This document shows, piece after piece, positions 43,009-52,548 of a DNA stretch of 64,000 nt. The stretch is taken from positions 870,582-934,581 of the forward strand of contig NZ_JACHJK010000001.1 in NCBI RefSeq assembly GCF_014203595.1, given 5' to 3'. Source of the stretch: Streptomyces echinatus (GTDB lineage Bacteria > Actinomycetota > Actinomycetes > Streptomycetales > Streptomycetaceae). Positions within the stretch are counted from its first letter, which is position 1; every line of letters begins with the position of its first letter. Position numbers and translations under genes: made by a program. The notes beneath the pieces are model-generated. The model was not told the origin of the DNA. It did not search any database and was given only the letters and a program-made list of their open reading frames with translations.

Positions 43009-44370
43009 ATGGACAAGCAGCAGGAGTTCGTGCTCCGGACCTTGGAGGAGCGTGACATCCGGTTCGTACGCCTGTGGTTCACGGACGTGCTGGGCTTCCT
43101 GAAGTCCGTCGCCGTGGCCCCCGCCGAGCTGGAACAGGCCTTCGACGAGGGCATCGGCTTCGACGGCTCCGCCATCGAGGGCTTCGCCCGGGTCTACGAG
43201 TCCGACATGATCGCCAAGCCGGACCCCTCCACCTTCCAGGTCCTGCCGTGGCGCGCGGAGACCCCCGGGACCGCCCGCATGTTCTGCGACATCCTCATGC
43301 CGGACGGCTCCCCCTCCTTCGCCGACCCGCGCTACGTGCTCAAGCGCGCCCTCGCCCGCACCTCCGACCTGGGCTTCACCTTCTACACCCACCCCGAGAT
43401 CGAGTTCTTCCTGCTGAAGGACCGCCCGCTCGACGGCTCCCGCCCCACCCCGGCCGACAACTCGGGCTACTTCGACCACACCCCGACCAACGTCGGCATG
43501 GACTTCCGCCGCCAGGCGATCACCATGCTGGAGTCCATGGGCATCTCGGTCGAGTTCTCCCACCACGAGGGCGCGCCCGGCCAGCAGGAGATCGACCTGC
43601 GCTACGCCGACGCGCTCTCCACGGCCGACAACATCATGACGTTCCGCCTGGTCATGAAGCAGGTGGCCCTGGAGCAGGGAGTCCAGGCGACGTTCATGCC
43701 CAAGCCCTTCTCCGAGCACCCGGGCTCCGGCATGCACACGCACCTCTCCCTCTTCGAGGGCGACCGCAACGCGTTCTACGAGTCCGGCTCGGAGTACCAG
43801 CTCTCCAAGGTCGGCCGCTCCTTCATCGCGGGCCTGCTCAAGCACGCGGCGGAGATCTCCGCGGTCACCAACCAGTGGGTGAACTCCTACAAGCGCATCT
43901 GGGGCGGCTCCGAGCGCACGGCGGGCGCCGGCGGCGAGGCCCCCTCGTACATCTGCTGGGGCCACAACAACCGCAGCGCCCTGGTCCGCGTCCCGATGTA
44001 CAAGCCCGGCAAGACGGGCTCCGCCCGCGTGGAGGTCCGCTCCCTCGACACCGGCGCCAACCCGTACCTGGCCTACGCCCTCCTCCTGGCGGCCGGCCTG
44101 AAGGGCATCGAGGAGGGGTACGAACTCCCGCCCGGCGCCGAGGACGACGTCTGGGCGCTCTCCGACGCCGAGCGCCGCGCGATGGGCATCGAGCCCCTGC
44201 CGCAGAACCTCGGCGAGGCCCTGACCCTCATGGAGCGCAGCGACCTGGTCGCCGAGACCCTCGGCGAGCACGTCTTCGACTTCTTCCTGCGCAACAAGCG
44301 CGCCGAGTGGCACGAGTACCGCTCCGAGGTCACCGCGTTCGAGCTGCGCAAGAACCTGCCGGTGCTGTAG
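43009..44370 (+). CDS. glnA2: Glutamine synthetase-like enzyme, GlnA2 type
   Basis: A 453-residue class I GS fold. N-terminal LWFTDVLGFLKSVAV and GFDGSAIEGF, the catalytic glutamates in HPEIEFFLL and GQQEIDLRYADAL, the ATP segment FMPKPFSEHPGSGMHTHLSL and RVEVRSLDTGANPYLA are present. The adenylylated tyrosine of NLYDLP is replaced (DVWALS). This fits GlnA2 of S. coelicolor, reported to ligate glutamate to polyamines rather than ammonia. ATG 43009 has GGGGA eight bases upstream; ATG 42994 is an alternative. Confidence 0.88.
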   Translation: MDKQQEFVLRTLEERDIRFVRLWFTDVLGFLKSVAVAPAELEQAFDEGIGFDGSAIEGFARVYESDMIAKPDPSTFQVLPWRAETPGTARMFCDILMPDGSPSFADPRYVLKRALARTSDLGFTFYTHPEIEFFLLKDRPLDGSRPTPADNSGYFDHTPTNVGMDFRRQAITMLESMGISVEFSHHEGAPGQQEIDLRYADALSTADNIMTFRLVMKQVALEQGVQATFMPKPFSEHPGSGMHTHLSLFEGDRNAFYESGSEYQLSKVGRSFIAGLLKHAAEISAVTNQWVNSYKRIWGGSERTAGAGGEAPSYICWGHNNRSALVRVPMYKPGKTGSARVEVRSLDTGANPYLAYALLLAAGLKGIEEGYELPPGAEDDVWALSDAERRAMGIEPLPQNLGEALTLMERSDLVAETLGEHVFDFFLRNKRAEWHEYRSEVTAFELRKNLPVL

Positions 44371-44402
44371 GCGCAGGCCGGAGCGTGTTTCCGCGCGCGT
44401 CC

Positions 44403-44441
44403 GCCGGGGGGCCGTCGGTCGTCGACCGACGGCCCCCCGGC
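44403..44441. terminator. 39-bp near-perfect palindrome ending the glnA2 transcript
   Basis: Two 19-base arms, GCCGGGGGGCCGTCGGTCG and its exact reverse complement, flank a single T. In RNA this gives a very strong hairpin 33 bases after the stop codon. Confidence 0.9.
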
Positions 44442-44493
44442 GTATCACTTCGTGCGTGCGTCGGCTTCCCGGCAGCGGTGTTATCAAGGGTGT

Positions 44494-47295
44494 ATGGAAG
44501 TATTTTCCGGGCGCCCACGGGGTCCGGAACGGCATCCGCTCGGCGGGGGCTCGCGCGCACGTCGCGCCTCCCGGCCGGACCGGCGCAGTGTGGCCGGTCA
44601 GGTGCTCCTTCTCCAGGTCGTGATCGTGGTCCTGCTGGTCGTGGCCGCCGTGGTGGGCATGGTGCTCCAGGCGGCGAACGACGCCCTGCAGCAGGGGCGC
44701 AGGGAGTCGATCGTCGCGGCGCAGACGTTCGCGAGCGCTCCCGGCACGGCCGAGGCGCTGCGGAGCCCGGACCCGACGGCGGTGCTCCAGCCCCGGGCCG
44801 AGGAGGCGCGCAAGCGTGCGGGCGTGGACTTCGTCATCGTCATGAACACGGACGGGATCCGTTATACGTATCCCTACCCGCGGGAGATCGGAAAGAAGTT
44901 CGTCGGCACCATCGAACCGGCGCTGAAGGGCGATACCGTCGTCGAGCAGGCCGGCGGGCCGCCCCTGCCCGCGGGCAGGGGGACGGACGTGCAGGCGGTG
45001 GTCCCGGTGACCGACTCGCACGGCGCGGTGGTCGGCCTGGTCTCCGCCGGAATCACGGTCAGGAACGTGGCGGCGCTGTGGCTGCCGGATCTGTCGATCA
45101 TCCTGGGCAGCGGCGTGGCCGCGCTGGCGCTGGCCGTGGCGGGAACGACGCTGGTGTCCCGGCGGCTGCGGCGGCAGACGCGCGGCATGGCCCCGGCGGA
45201 GCTGGCGGAGCTGTACCGGCACCACGCCGCGGTCCTGCACGCGGTGCGGGAAGGACTGTTGATCACCGACGCCGACGGGCGACTGCTGATGGCCAACGAC
45301 GAGGCGACACGGCTGCTCGGACTGCCGGCGGACGTGCGGGGGCGTCCGGTGCGGGAGCTGGGACTGCCGGAGCCGATCACGCGCCTGCTGACGTCGCCGG
45401 AGGCGGTCACCGATGAGGTCTGCCGCGCGGGGGACCGGTTGCTGGCGGTGAACAAGCGGCCGACGTACCCGCAGGCCGAGTCGGAGGGCAGCGTGGTGAC
45501 TCTGCGGGACACCACGGAGCTGGCGGCGGTCACGGGGCGGGCCGAGGTCGCGCGGGAGCGGCTGAAGCTGCTGTACGAGGCCGGGGTGGGGATCGGGACC
45601 ACGCTGGACGTGGAGCGTACGGCCCAGGAGCTCGCCGACGTGGCGGTGCCGCAGTTCGCCGACCTCGTGACGGTGGACCTGCTCGAAGCGGTGCTGCGGG
45701 GGTGGGAGCCCACGGCGGAGGGCTGGCGGCATCTGCGCCGGGCGGCGATCGGTGGTGACCGGCGGATGATCCCGGTGTATCCGCGGGGCCAGCTGGTCTC
45801 GTTCTCGCGCCGGACTCCGCAGATGCGGGCGCTGCAGGAGCCACGGGTGACGCTCGAGGCGGACCTGCGGCAGGCACAGGGCTGGCGGGAACAGGATCCG
45901 GAGCGTGCCGCGAGGGCGCTGGAGCGCGGGTTGCGGTCACTGGTGGCCGTGCCGCTGCGGGCGCGCGACGTGACGCTGGGCGTGGCGAACTTCTACCGGA
46001 TGGCGGGTTCCGCGGCGTTCGAGTCGGATGACCTCACCTTCGCGGAGGAACTGGCCGCGCGGGCGGCGGTGGCCATCGACAACGCCCGGAGGTTCACCCG
46101 GGAGCACGCGATGGCGGTGACGCTGCAGCGCAGCCTGCTGCCGCGGCGGCAGCCGGAGCAGGACGCGCTGGAGGTGGCCTGGCGGTACCTGCCCGCGGAG
46201 GCCGGGGTGGGCGGGGACTGGTTCGACGTCATCCCGCTTCCGGGCGCGCGCGTGGCTCTGGTGATGGGTGATGTCGTCGGTCACGGGCTGCACGCGGCGG
46301 CGACGATGGGCCGGCTGCGCACCGCGGTGCACAACTTCTCCACCCTGGACCTGCCCGTGGACGAGGTGCTCGGGAACCTGGACGACCTGGTCGTCCGCAT
46401 GGACAACGAGGAGAACACGGACGATGCCAGGGAGGGCCAGGAAGGCGAGGGCGTGACCGGAGCGACCTGCCTCTACGCGGTCTACGACCCGGTGACGGAG
46501 ATCTGCACGATGGCCCGTGCGGGGCATCCACAGCCGGTGGTGGTGCGCCCGGACGGGACGGTCACCTGTCCTGACGTGCCGGCCTCGGCGCCGCTCGGTC
46601 TGGGCGGCTACCCCTTCGAGACCGTGGAACTGTCCCTGCCGGAGGGTTCGCAACTGGTGCTGTACACCGACGGGCTCGTGGAGGACCGTACCCACGACAT
46701 CGACGTCGGGATGGAGCGACTGCGCCGGGCGCTGGGCGGGTCCGGGGGCCGCACGCCGGAGCAGACGTGCCAAGCGGTGATGGACTCGTTGAAGCCGTCG
46801 CACTCCTCCGACGACATCGCGCTGCTGACGGCACGTACCCGCAAGTTCCCGCGCTCGGACGTGGCCGTGTGGGAGGTGCCGTCGGATCCGGCGGTGGTTC
46901 CCTCGGTACGGGCGCGCTGCCGGGAGAGGTTGCTGGAGTGGGGGCTGGAGGAGGCGGCGTTCGCCACGGAGCTGATCATCAGCGAGCTGGTCACGAACGC
47001 GATCCGGTACGGCTCGCCGCCGGTCGGCGTACGGCTGCTCCACGGACGTTCTCTGGTCTGCGAGGTGTCGGACGGAAGCGGCACGTCGCCGCGCGTGCGG
47101 CGGGCGGCCACCACCGACGAAGGCGGGCGGGGGCTGTTCCTGGTGGCGCAGTTCGCCCAGCGATGGGGGACGCGGTACACCTCTCACGGCAAGGTCATCT
47201 GGACGGAGCAGTTTCTTCAGGACGGCGCGTCCGCCGCCTCGGGCCTCGTCCCGGTCGACTTCCTTCTCGACCAGTTCGATGAGCCCGGCCTGTGA
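44494..47295 (+). CDS. Membrane PAS-GAF-SpoIIE phosphatase with C-terminal anti-sigma ATPase domain
   Basis: A 933-residue multidomain signalling protein. Two membrane helices (about 35-58 and 198-222) flank an extracytoplasmic sensor domain of the single-Cache type (FVIVMNTDGIRYTYPYP). Then come PAS (near 239), GAF (near 358), a PP2C/SpoIIE phosphatase (near 543; GGDWFDV, MGDVVGHG, YTDGLVEDR) and an RsbW-like HATPase (near 809; ELIISELVTNAIRYG). Such proteins control anti-anti-sigma factors in Streptomyces stress responses. No sigma-factor partner is adjacent. ATG 44494 is the first start after the terminator region. Confidence 0.93.
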   Translation: MEVFSGRPRGPERHPLGGGSRARRASRPDRRSVAGQVLLLQVVIVVLLVVAAVVGMVLQAANDALQQGRRESIVAAQTFASAPGTAEALRSPDPTAVLQPRAEEARKRAGVDFVIVMNTDGIRYTYPYPREIGKKFVGTIEPALKGDTVVEQAGGPPLPAGRGTDVQAVVPVTDSHGAVVGLVSAGITVRNVAALWLPDLSIILGSGVAALALAVAGTTLVSRRLRRQTRGMAPAELAELYRHHAAVLHAVREGLLITDADGRLLMANDEATRLLGLPADVRGRPVRELGLPEPITRLLTSPEAVTDEVCRAGDRLLAVNKRPTYPQAESEGSVVTLRDTTELAAVTGRAEVARERLKLLYEAGVGIGTTLDVERTAQELADVAVPQFADLVTVDLLEAVLRGWEPTAEGWRHLRRAAIGGDRRMIPVYPRGQLVSFSRRTPQMRALQEPRVTLEADLRQAQGWREQDPERAARALERGLRSLVAVPLRARDVTLGVANFYRMAGSAAFESDDLTFAEELAARAAVAIDNARRFTREHAMAVTLQRSLLPRRQPEQDALEVAWRYLPAEAGVGGDWFDVIPLPGARVALVMGDVVGHGLHAAATMGRLRTAVHNFSTLDLPVDEVLGNLDDLVVRMDNEENTDDAREGQEGEGVTGATCLYAVYDPVTEICTMARAGHPQPVVVRPDGTVTCPDVPASAPLGLGGYPFETVELSLPEGSQLVLYTDGLVEDRTHDIDVGMERLRRALGGSGGRTPEQTCQAVMDSLKPSHSSDDIALLTARTRKFPRSDVAVWEVPSDPAVVPSVRARCRERLLEWGLEEAAFATELIISELVTNAIRYGSPPVGVRLLHGRSLVCEVSDGSGTSPRVRRAATTDEGGRGLFLVAQFAQRWGTRYTSHGKVIWTEQFLQDGASAASGLVPVDFLLDQFDEPGL

Positions 47296-47337
47296 GCCGG
47301 CGCCGAGGAGGGGAGGCCGTCCGGTGGCGCGCCGGGG

Positions 47338-47748
47338 CTACTGGCCGGTGATGTTGACCATCCATGTGATGCCGAACCTGTCCGTGCACATGCCGAACAC
47401 ATCGCCCCACATCTGCTTCTCCAGGGGCACGGACACGGTGGCGCCGTCGGACAGCTTGTCCCAGTAGCCCCGCAGCTCGTCCGCGTCGTCGCCGCTCAGG
47501 CTCACCGCGATGTTGTTGCCGGGGGTGCGTTCCATGCCCGGCGGACTGTCGGCGCCCATCAGCGTGAACCCGCCGGTGGTCTCCAGCATGCCGTGCATGA
47601 TCTTGTCGGCGTGTCCGGGGGGCGCCTCGGAGCCGAACTCGCCGAAGGTGTGGACGGCCAGACTGCCGCCGAAGACCTCCTGGTAGAACTCCAGGGCCTG
47701 CTTCGCGTCACCGGCGAAGCTGATGTACGGATTGAGACGAGAGGCCAC
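47338..47748 (-). CDS. VOC/glyoxalase-fold protein, PhnB-like
   Basis: A 136-residue paired beta-alpha-beta-beta-beta protein. ASRLNPYISFAGDAKQALEFYQEVFGG is the typical start, and the C-terminal MWGDVFGMCTDRFGITWMVN the typical end of 3-demethylubiquinone-like PhnB proteins. The usual metal ligands are partly missing, so catalysis is uncertain. GTG 47748 has AAAGG seven bases upstream; an in-frame TTG at 47754 lies closer to that site. Confidence 0.87.
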   Translation of the reverse strand: MASRLNPYISFAGDAKQALEFYQEVFGGSLAVHTFGEFGSEAPPGHADKIMHGMLETTGGFTLMGADSPPGMERTPGNNIAVSLSGDDADELRGYWDKLSDGATVSVPLEKQMWGDVFGMCTDRFGITWMVNITGQ

Positions 47749-47840
47749 TTTCAAACCTTTCGCTGCGAATGGTCGGGTCGGTCAGCCTACGTCCACGACC
47801 CGGCCGCTTCGACTCGCCACCCCGCACCCCCCGCCGGGCC

Positions 47841-48860
47841 TCAGGGCAGGTACGCCGGTGACACGGCGGCCGGGCCGATTCGCCGGGGCCTGCCCGAGCC
47901 GTCGGCCGGGACCTCGTACAGATCGGCGCCGTAGTCGCCCGGGAGCGCGTACACGACCGTCCGCGCGTCCCGCCACACCGCCTGGTCGTCCACACTGCGC
48001 GGCTCGGCCAGCGGGGTCTCCCGCATCGTGCGCAGGTCCAGGACGTACAGCCGCCAGGGGGCGTCCTTCGGCAGGCCCTCGACCCGCTTCTTGTACGCGA
48101 TCCGCGTGCCGTCGGGCGACAGGGACGGGCACTCGACGTTCTCGTGCACGGTGGTGACCGTACGGGCCCGAAGGTCGCCGCGGACCAGGTGGGTGTGCCC
48201 CCGCGTCGCCAGCGTCGCGTAGAACGTACGGTCGTCGTCCGCGAAGGTCACGCCCCAGAAGTTGACGTCCGCCGCCCGGTAGGGATGCCCGTCCCTGACG
48301 ATCCGGAAGGTCTCCAGGGAGGGGATCAGCTCCCCGCTGCGGGTGTCCACGACGGCCGCTCGGGTGGAGAAGTCCGTGCCGGCGTACGAGTCGCCGCCCA
48401 CGAACGCCGTCCAGGCCGCGAAGTGCCCGGTGGGGGAGACCCGGGCGCGGGACGGGATGCCCGGGACGTCGTAGCGGTCGACGGTCCGCAGACGGGCGTC
48501 CAGGATCAGCGCGCGGTAGGTGTCCGAGAGCGGCCCGTGCACGGCCTGCAGGCACACCCCGGTGCCCGAAGCCGCGTAGAAACGCAGGCACTTGAGGCCG
48601 GAGGCGGTGCGCGGTCCGCCCGGATCCGCGGCCGGCACGCTCGTCAGCTCGTCCCGGTGCGGCCCCCACGCCATGTTCCGGAACACCAGCCGCCCGGAGT
48701 CCTTCAGCGTCACCGTCCCCGGCGTGACCCGCGGGCCGCCCGCCTGCGTGTGGTCACGGCGGTCCGCGCGCGCGGAGGCGTGCAGCACGGACGCCAGCCC
48801 GACCGCCGCCAGTACGGCGACGGCCGCGACCAGGATCAGGACACGGTTGCGTACGGTCAT
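47841..48860 (-). CDS. Membrane-anchored TolB/WD40-like propeller protein
   Basis: A 339-residue protein: an N-terminal helix (VLILVAAVAVLAAVGLASVL) and an extracytoplasmic beta-propeller with TolB-like repeats such as SLSPDGTRIAYKKRV and RVSPTGHFAAWTAF. Its ATG overlaps the MFS stop as ATGA. As third gene of a coupled operon behind a secreted phosphoesterase and an MFS transporter, it may bind a substrate or partner outside the cell; this is inferred from position. Confidence 0.85.
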   Translation of the reverse strand: MTVRNRVLILVAAVAVLAAVGLASVLHASARADRRDHTQAGGPRVTPGTVTLKDSGRLVFRNMAWGPHRDELTSVPAADPGGPRTASGLKCLRFYAASGTGVCLQAVHGPLSDTYRALILDARLRTVDRYDVPGIPSRARVSPTGHFAAWTAFVGGDSYAGTDFSTRAAVVDTRSGELIPSLETFRIVRDGHPYRAADVNFWGVTFADDDRTFYATLATRGHTHLVRGDLRARTVTTVHENVECPSLSPDGTRIAYKKRVEGLPKDAPWRLYVLDLRTMRETPLAEPRSVDDQAVWRDARTVVYALPGDYGADLYEVPADGSGRPRRIGPAAVSPAYLP

Positions 48861-50137
48861 GCGGTCACCGTCTCCTTCGTTCCGTTCGTGTTCTCGGGGC
48901 GCATCCCGAGGGAGAACGCGGCGCAGGCGGCCAGCGCCACCGCCGCCCCCGCCAGCGCCGCCCGGTCGCCCCACATCGTCCAGGCCGCGCCGAACAGCAG
49001 CGAGCAGGCGAACCGGGTCAGGGCCTGCCCGGTCTGCACGACGGCCAGTCCGGACGAGCGCAGCCCCTCCGGCACGCTGTCCGAGGCCGCCGCCATCAGC
49101 ACCCCGTCGGTCGCCGCGTAGAAGGCGCCGTGCAGGGCGAGGACGAGATACGGCAGACCCGTGCCGTGCCAGGAGGTCAGCAGCAGGAGGTAGGCGAGGA
49201 GCAGGGTGCCGTGGCCGGCCAGAAAGACCGTCCACCGGCCCACCCGGTCCGCGAGCCGGCCGAGCGGCACCGCCAGCAGCAGGAACGTGGCGGCCGTCCC
49301 CAGGGGCAGCAGCGCGAACCAGCGGTCGGGGACGCCGAGTCGGCGCTGGAGCAGCAGGTAGACGAAGGAGTCGCTGACCGTGGCGAGCCCCAGCAGCAGC
49401 GCGCAGACGGTGACCCGGCGCAGGTCGCGGCCGCCCAGCAGGGTGAGAGCCGCACGGATCGTGGGGCGTACGGCCGGTTCCGGGCCGCTCGGCGCCCCCC
49501 GCCCGCCCGGTACGAACAGGACCAGCACCAGGACGCCGAGCACGGCCACGCAGAAGCTGACGGTGAACACCGCGTCGTAGCCGTCGACGGTGGCCCGCAG
49601 GATCCAGAACGCCGCCAGCGGCCCGAGCAGGGCGCCGGCCGTGTCCATCGCCCGGTGCACCCCGAAGGCCCGTCCCCGCGTCTCCGGCGTGCTGGACAGC
49701 GAGATCAGCGCGTCCCGCGGGGCCGTCCGCAGCCCCTTGCCCGTCCGGTCGGCGGCGAGCACCAGCCCGATCGGGGTCAGCGCGTGCGCCATCAGCAGCA
49801 GCGGCTTGCACGCGGCCGAGATGCCGTAGCCCAGCCCCGCGACCCACTTGTGCCGCCCGCCGCCCCGGTCGGCGAGGTGGCCGCCCGCCAGGCGCACGAG
49901 CGCCGAGAACCCGTTGTAGATGCCGTCCAGCAGTCCGAAGCCCAGCGGGGACAGGCCGAGCCCGGTCACCAGGTACAGCGGCAGCACCGCCGTCACCATC
50001 TCCGACGAGACGTCGGTGACCAGACTCACCGTCCCCAGCGCGACCACGGTCGGCGCGACCGCGGCACGGCGCCGCCCGGCGGGGGGCCGGACGGCACCAT
50101 GAGCGGACGTGCTGGCGCGGCTGTCCGCTACGTACAC
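48857..50137 (-). CDS. MFS transporter in a phosphoesterase-TolB operon
   Basis: A 426-residue transporter of 11-12 helices. LVTDVSSEMVTAVLPLYLVTGLG and DRTGKGLRTAPRDALIS are typical of the MFS subgroup related to fosmidomycin and sugar-phosphate permeases. GTG 50137 begins one base after the phosphoesterase stop, and its own stop overlaps the next start, so the three genes are tightly coupled. Substrate unknown. Confidence 0.9.
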   Translation of the reverse strand: MYVADSRASTSAHGAVRPPAGRRRAAVAPTVVALGTVSLVTDVSSEMVTAVLPLYLVTGLGLSPLGFGLLDGIYNGFSALVRLAGGHLADRGGGRHKWVAGLGYGISAACKPLLLMAHALTPIGLVLAADRTGKGLRTAPRDALISLSSTPETRGRAFGVHRAMDTAGALLGPLAAFWILRATVDGYDAVFTVSFCVAVLGVLVLVLFVPGGRGAPSGPEPAVRPTIRAALTLLGGRDLRRVTVCALLLGLATVSDSFVYLLLQRRLGVPDRWFALLPLGTAATFLLLAVPLGRLADRVGRWTVFLAGHGTLLLAYLLLLTSWHGTGLPYLVLALHGAFYAATDGVLMAAASDSVPEGLRSSGLAVVQTGQALTRFACSLLFGAAWTMWGDRAALAGAAVALAACAAFSLGMRPENTNGTKETVTA

Positions 50138-50138
50138 G

Positions 50139-51026
50139 TCAGGACGCCCAGATGCCGGTGATGTCCTTGGCGGATGCCGCGTTGCCCGCGTGCGTGGTCA
50201 GGCCCTGGGTGTCCTCCAGGGTGCGCAGCAGGTCGTAGTGGTTGTACGTGGTCGCCGAGCTCGAACCGGCGGTGACGGGCTGCCCGTAGAACACGGTCGG
50301 GATCCGGTTGCCGCTCAGCCGGTTGTCCTCGTCGAACGTCACGACGAGCAGGCTGTTGTGGGTCTTGGCCCACGTCGCGTAGGCGCCCAGGTTGTTCTTG
50401 AGCCAGGTGTCACCGCTGGACACCGAGCAGTCGTGCATGTCGCTGCACAGGTTCGGCACCACGAACGACAGCTGCGGCAGCGTCGAGTAGTCCGCCGGGA
50501 ACTGCGCGAAGGTCTTGGCGCTCGACGTCGGCACATTGCTGAAACCGAACCAGGGGTTGTGCTTGCGCGCGTACTTGCCGCTGCTGCAGGTCGTGGCCCC
50601 CTGGCTGGGCAGGGTCTCGTTGTAGCTGGCCCAGCTGCGCCCGGCGGCGATCTGCTCGGAGGCGAGGTTGGGCGCCGACGAGAAGCCCGGGGTGTAACAG
50701 CTGTCGTCGGTGATGCCCTGCGTCGAACCGGAGAACAGCGCGAAGTAGTTGGGCTGGCTCGGGTGGGTCTCGCCGTACGACTGCGAGAGGTTGGCGCCTC
50801 CCGCCTTCAGCGAGTTGATGTAGGGCGCGCTGGAGGAGCCGATGACCTGGCTGTAGGCATGGTTCTCGAAGACCACGACGACGACGTGGTCCGGGCTGGG
50901 CACGGCGCCCGCGGCGTGCGCGGAGCCCTCACCGACCCCGGTCCACACCCCGACCGCGGCCGCGGCGAAGGCCGCCGCGGCCGCCACGACGGTACGGGCA
51001 CGGCGGTACACAGAACTGCCGGACAC
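50139..51026 (-). CDS. Secreted phosphoesterase (acid phosphatase/phospholipase C-like)
   Basis: A 295-residue exported hydrolase of the alkaline-phosphatase-fold phosphoesterase family. A Sec signal (TVVAAAAAFAAAAVGVWTGVGEGSAHAAG) is followed by VVVFENHAY, the nucleophile-region segment ETHPSQPNYFALFSG and the metal segment LVVTFDEDN. The family includes acid phosphatase AcpA and phospholipases C. GTG 51026 has GGAGG five bases upstream. It is divergent from the DUF72 gene. The operon could serve phosphate or head-group scavenging, which is inferred. Confidence 0.9.
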   Translation of the reverse strand: MSGSSVYRRARTVVAAAAAFAAAAVGVWTGVGEGSAHAAGAVPSPDHVVVVVFENHAYSQVIGSSSAPYINSLKAGGANLSQSYGETHPSQPNYFALFSGSTQGITDDSCYTPGFSSAPNLASEQIAAGRSWASYNETLPSQGATTCSSGKYARKHNPWFGFSNVPTSSAKTFAQFPADYSTLPQLSFVVPNLCSDMHDCSVSSGDTWLKNNLGAYATWAKTHNSLLVVTFDEDNRLSGNRIPTVFYGQPVTAGSSSATTYNHYDLLRTLEDTQGLTTHAGNAASAKDITGIWAS

Positions 51027-51153
51027 ATCAACCTCCGGGTTTGGATGGACGGCTGGCGGTGCGGACAGAGCATGCACACGCCAATATTCCCGCGCCCCAC
51101 GCAAGCCAACCTCACGGGTGAAGACCGGATGAACGACGGGTACTGGCGCTTTC

Positions 51154-51984
51154 ATGACGGACGTCCTCATCGGCACCTGCGGCTGGACCGATCCGGCACT
51201 GCTCCGCAGTGGCTGGTACCCACCCGGTCACCGGGACGCCGAAAGGCGCCTGCGCCACTACGCGACCCGTTTCCCGCTGGCGGAAGCCGACTCCCCGTAC
51301 TACGCCCTGCCCACCGCCCGCACCACGGCCCTCTGGGCGGACCGCACGCCGCCCGGATTCCGCTTCGACGTCAAGGCGTTCTCCCTCCTCACCGGCCACC
51401 CCACCCGCCCCGCCGCACTCCCCCCGGACCTCCGCGGCCACCCCCGGGACGAGGCCCTGCGCGCCGAGATCTGGACCCGCTACGCCGAAGCGCTGGCCCC
51501 CTTGCGCGACGCCGGCCGCCTGGGCACCCTCCTCTTCCAGTACCCGCCCTCCCTCACGCCCGGACCGGAGGCCGAGTCCTTCATCCGCACCGCCCGGGAA
51601 CGCGCCCACGGCTGGCCGTTCGCCGTCGAGTTCCGCAATCCCGCCTGGTGGGAGACCGGCCGCACGGCGTCCTTCCTGAGCGACCTGGACGCCACGGCCG
51701 TGGCCACGGACACCCACGAGGGCATGTCACCGGTCCCCGTCACCACCTCCCGCCTGGCGGTGATCCGCTTTCACGGCCGCAGCCCGCTCTGGCGGACGGG
51801 CACGAAGGAGGACCGCTTCCGGCACACCTACACCGACCGGGAACTCGCCGAATGGCTGCCCCGCATCCGCCCGCTGACCGCGCGGACCAAGGAACTCCAC
51901 CTCCTCTTCAACAACTGCTGCGCGGACGCGGCGGTCAAGGCGGCGGAGGTGATGCGGGACCTGCTCGCCCCCTCGCATGCGTGA
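51154..51984 (+). CDS. DUF72 (YecE-like) TIM-barrel protein
   Basis: A 276-residue soluble protein. IGTCGWTDPALLRSGWYP is the family start, ADSPYYALPTARTTALWADRTPPGFRFDVKAF follows, and GTLLFQYPPSL, AVEFRNPAWW and HLLFNNC complete the pattern. Fold relatives are TIM-barrel nucleases and isomerases, but activity is not established. The start has no strong ribosome binding site. Confidence 0.93.
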   Translation: MTDVLIGTCGWTDPALLRSGWYPPGHRDAERRLRHYATRFPLAEADSPYYALPTARTTALWADRTPPGFRFDVKAFSLLTGHPTRPAALPPDLRGHPRDEALRAEIWTRYAEALAPLRDAGRLGTLLFQYPPSLTPGPEAESFIRTARERAHGWPFAVEFRNPAWWETGRTASFLSDLDATAVATDTHEGMSPVPVTTSRLAVIRFHGRSPLWRTGTKEDRFRHTYTDRELAEWLPRIRPLTARTKELHLLFNNCCADAAVKAAEVMRDLLAPSHA

Positions 51985-52107
51985 TGCGGCCGCACCCGGT
52001 TCGCGGCAAAGGTGATCAGGGTCATAGTCGAACCTGTTCGCGAGCCACCCGCGAGGCTCTCTCTATAGGTTGGTTACGACCAAGTAGGCCTGTTCTCAGG
52101 GGGATTC

Positions 52108-52530
52108 ATGCGTAAGAGCCTTACGGGCAAGCGCAAACTCGCGGTCGTGGGGGTGCTGACCGCCGTCACCATCGGTGTTCCCGCGGTGACCGCTGTCGCG
52201 GCCGAGATCAACACCAGTAGGCTTCCGTTCTCGATCGCCACCGGCGGCAGCGCGGAGGACGACGACCGCTGGAAGGGCAGCGGCAGCGGCCACGCCAAGC
52301 CGTGCGGCGACGTCCCGGTGAACGACACCAGGACCTTCAGCGTGTACATCTACCAGGACAAGAGCTTCCGCCCCGACCCGCAGATCGCCGGCACGTCCCG
52401 CAGCTACAGGCAGGCATACGGCTGTGGCTCGTACAAGGGCACGAGCACCGGCGGCAAGTACTACACCAAGGCCAGCTGGGCCGGCATCCCCGGCAGCAGG
52501 GCCTACGGTTTCGCCAGTGCCGAGAACTGA
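52108..52530 (+). CDS. Small secreted protein of unknown function
   Basis: A 140-residue exported protein. A Sec signal (KLAVVGVLTAVTIGVPAVTAVAA) leaves a mature part of about 108 residues with two cysteines (KPCGDVP and YGCGSYKG), which could form one disulfide. The C-terminal half is rich in Tyr, Gly and Ser, like small secreted bacteriocin-type proteins, but I recognise no family. An ABC ATPase starts 18 bases later, so the product may be the substrate, partner or target of that transporter. Confidence 0.82.
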   Translation: MRKSLTGKRKLAVVGVLTAVTIGVPAVTAVAAEINTSRLPFSIATGGSAEDDDRWKGSGSGHAKPCGDVPVNDTRTFSVYIYQDKSFRPDPQIAGTSRSYRQAYGCGSYKGTSTGGKYYTKASWAGIPGSRAYGFASAEN

Positions 52531-52548
52531 CCGGGGCTCAGGAACCAC

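Noticed and set aside
42773..43102. 109-codon plus-strand frame upstream of glnA2
   Set aside because: It overlaps glnA2 in another frame, its translation is Arg/Ser/Trp-rich without a family, and it has no ribosome binding site.
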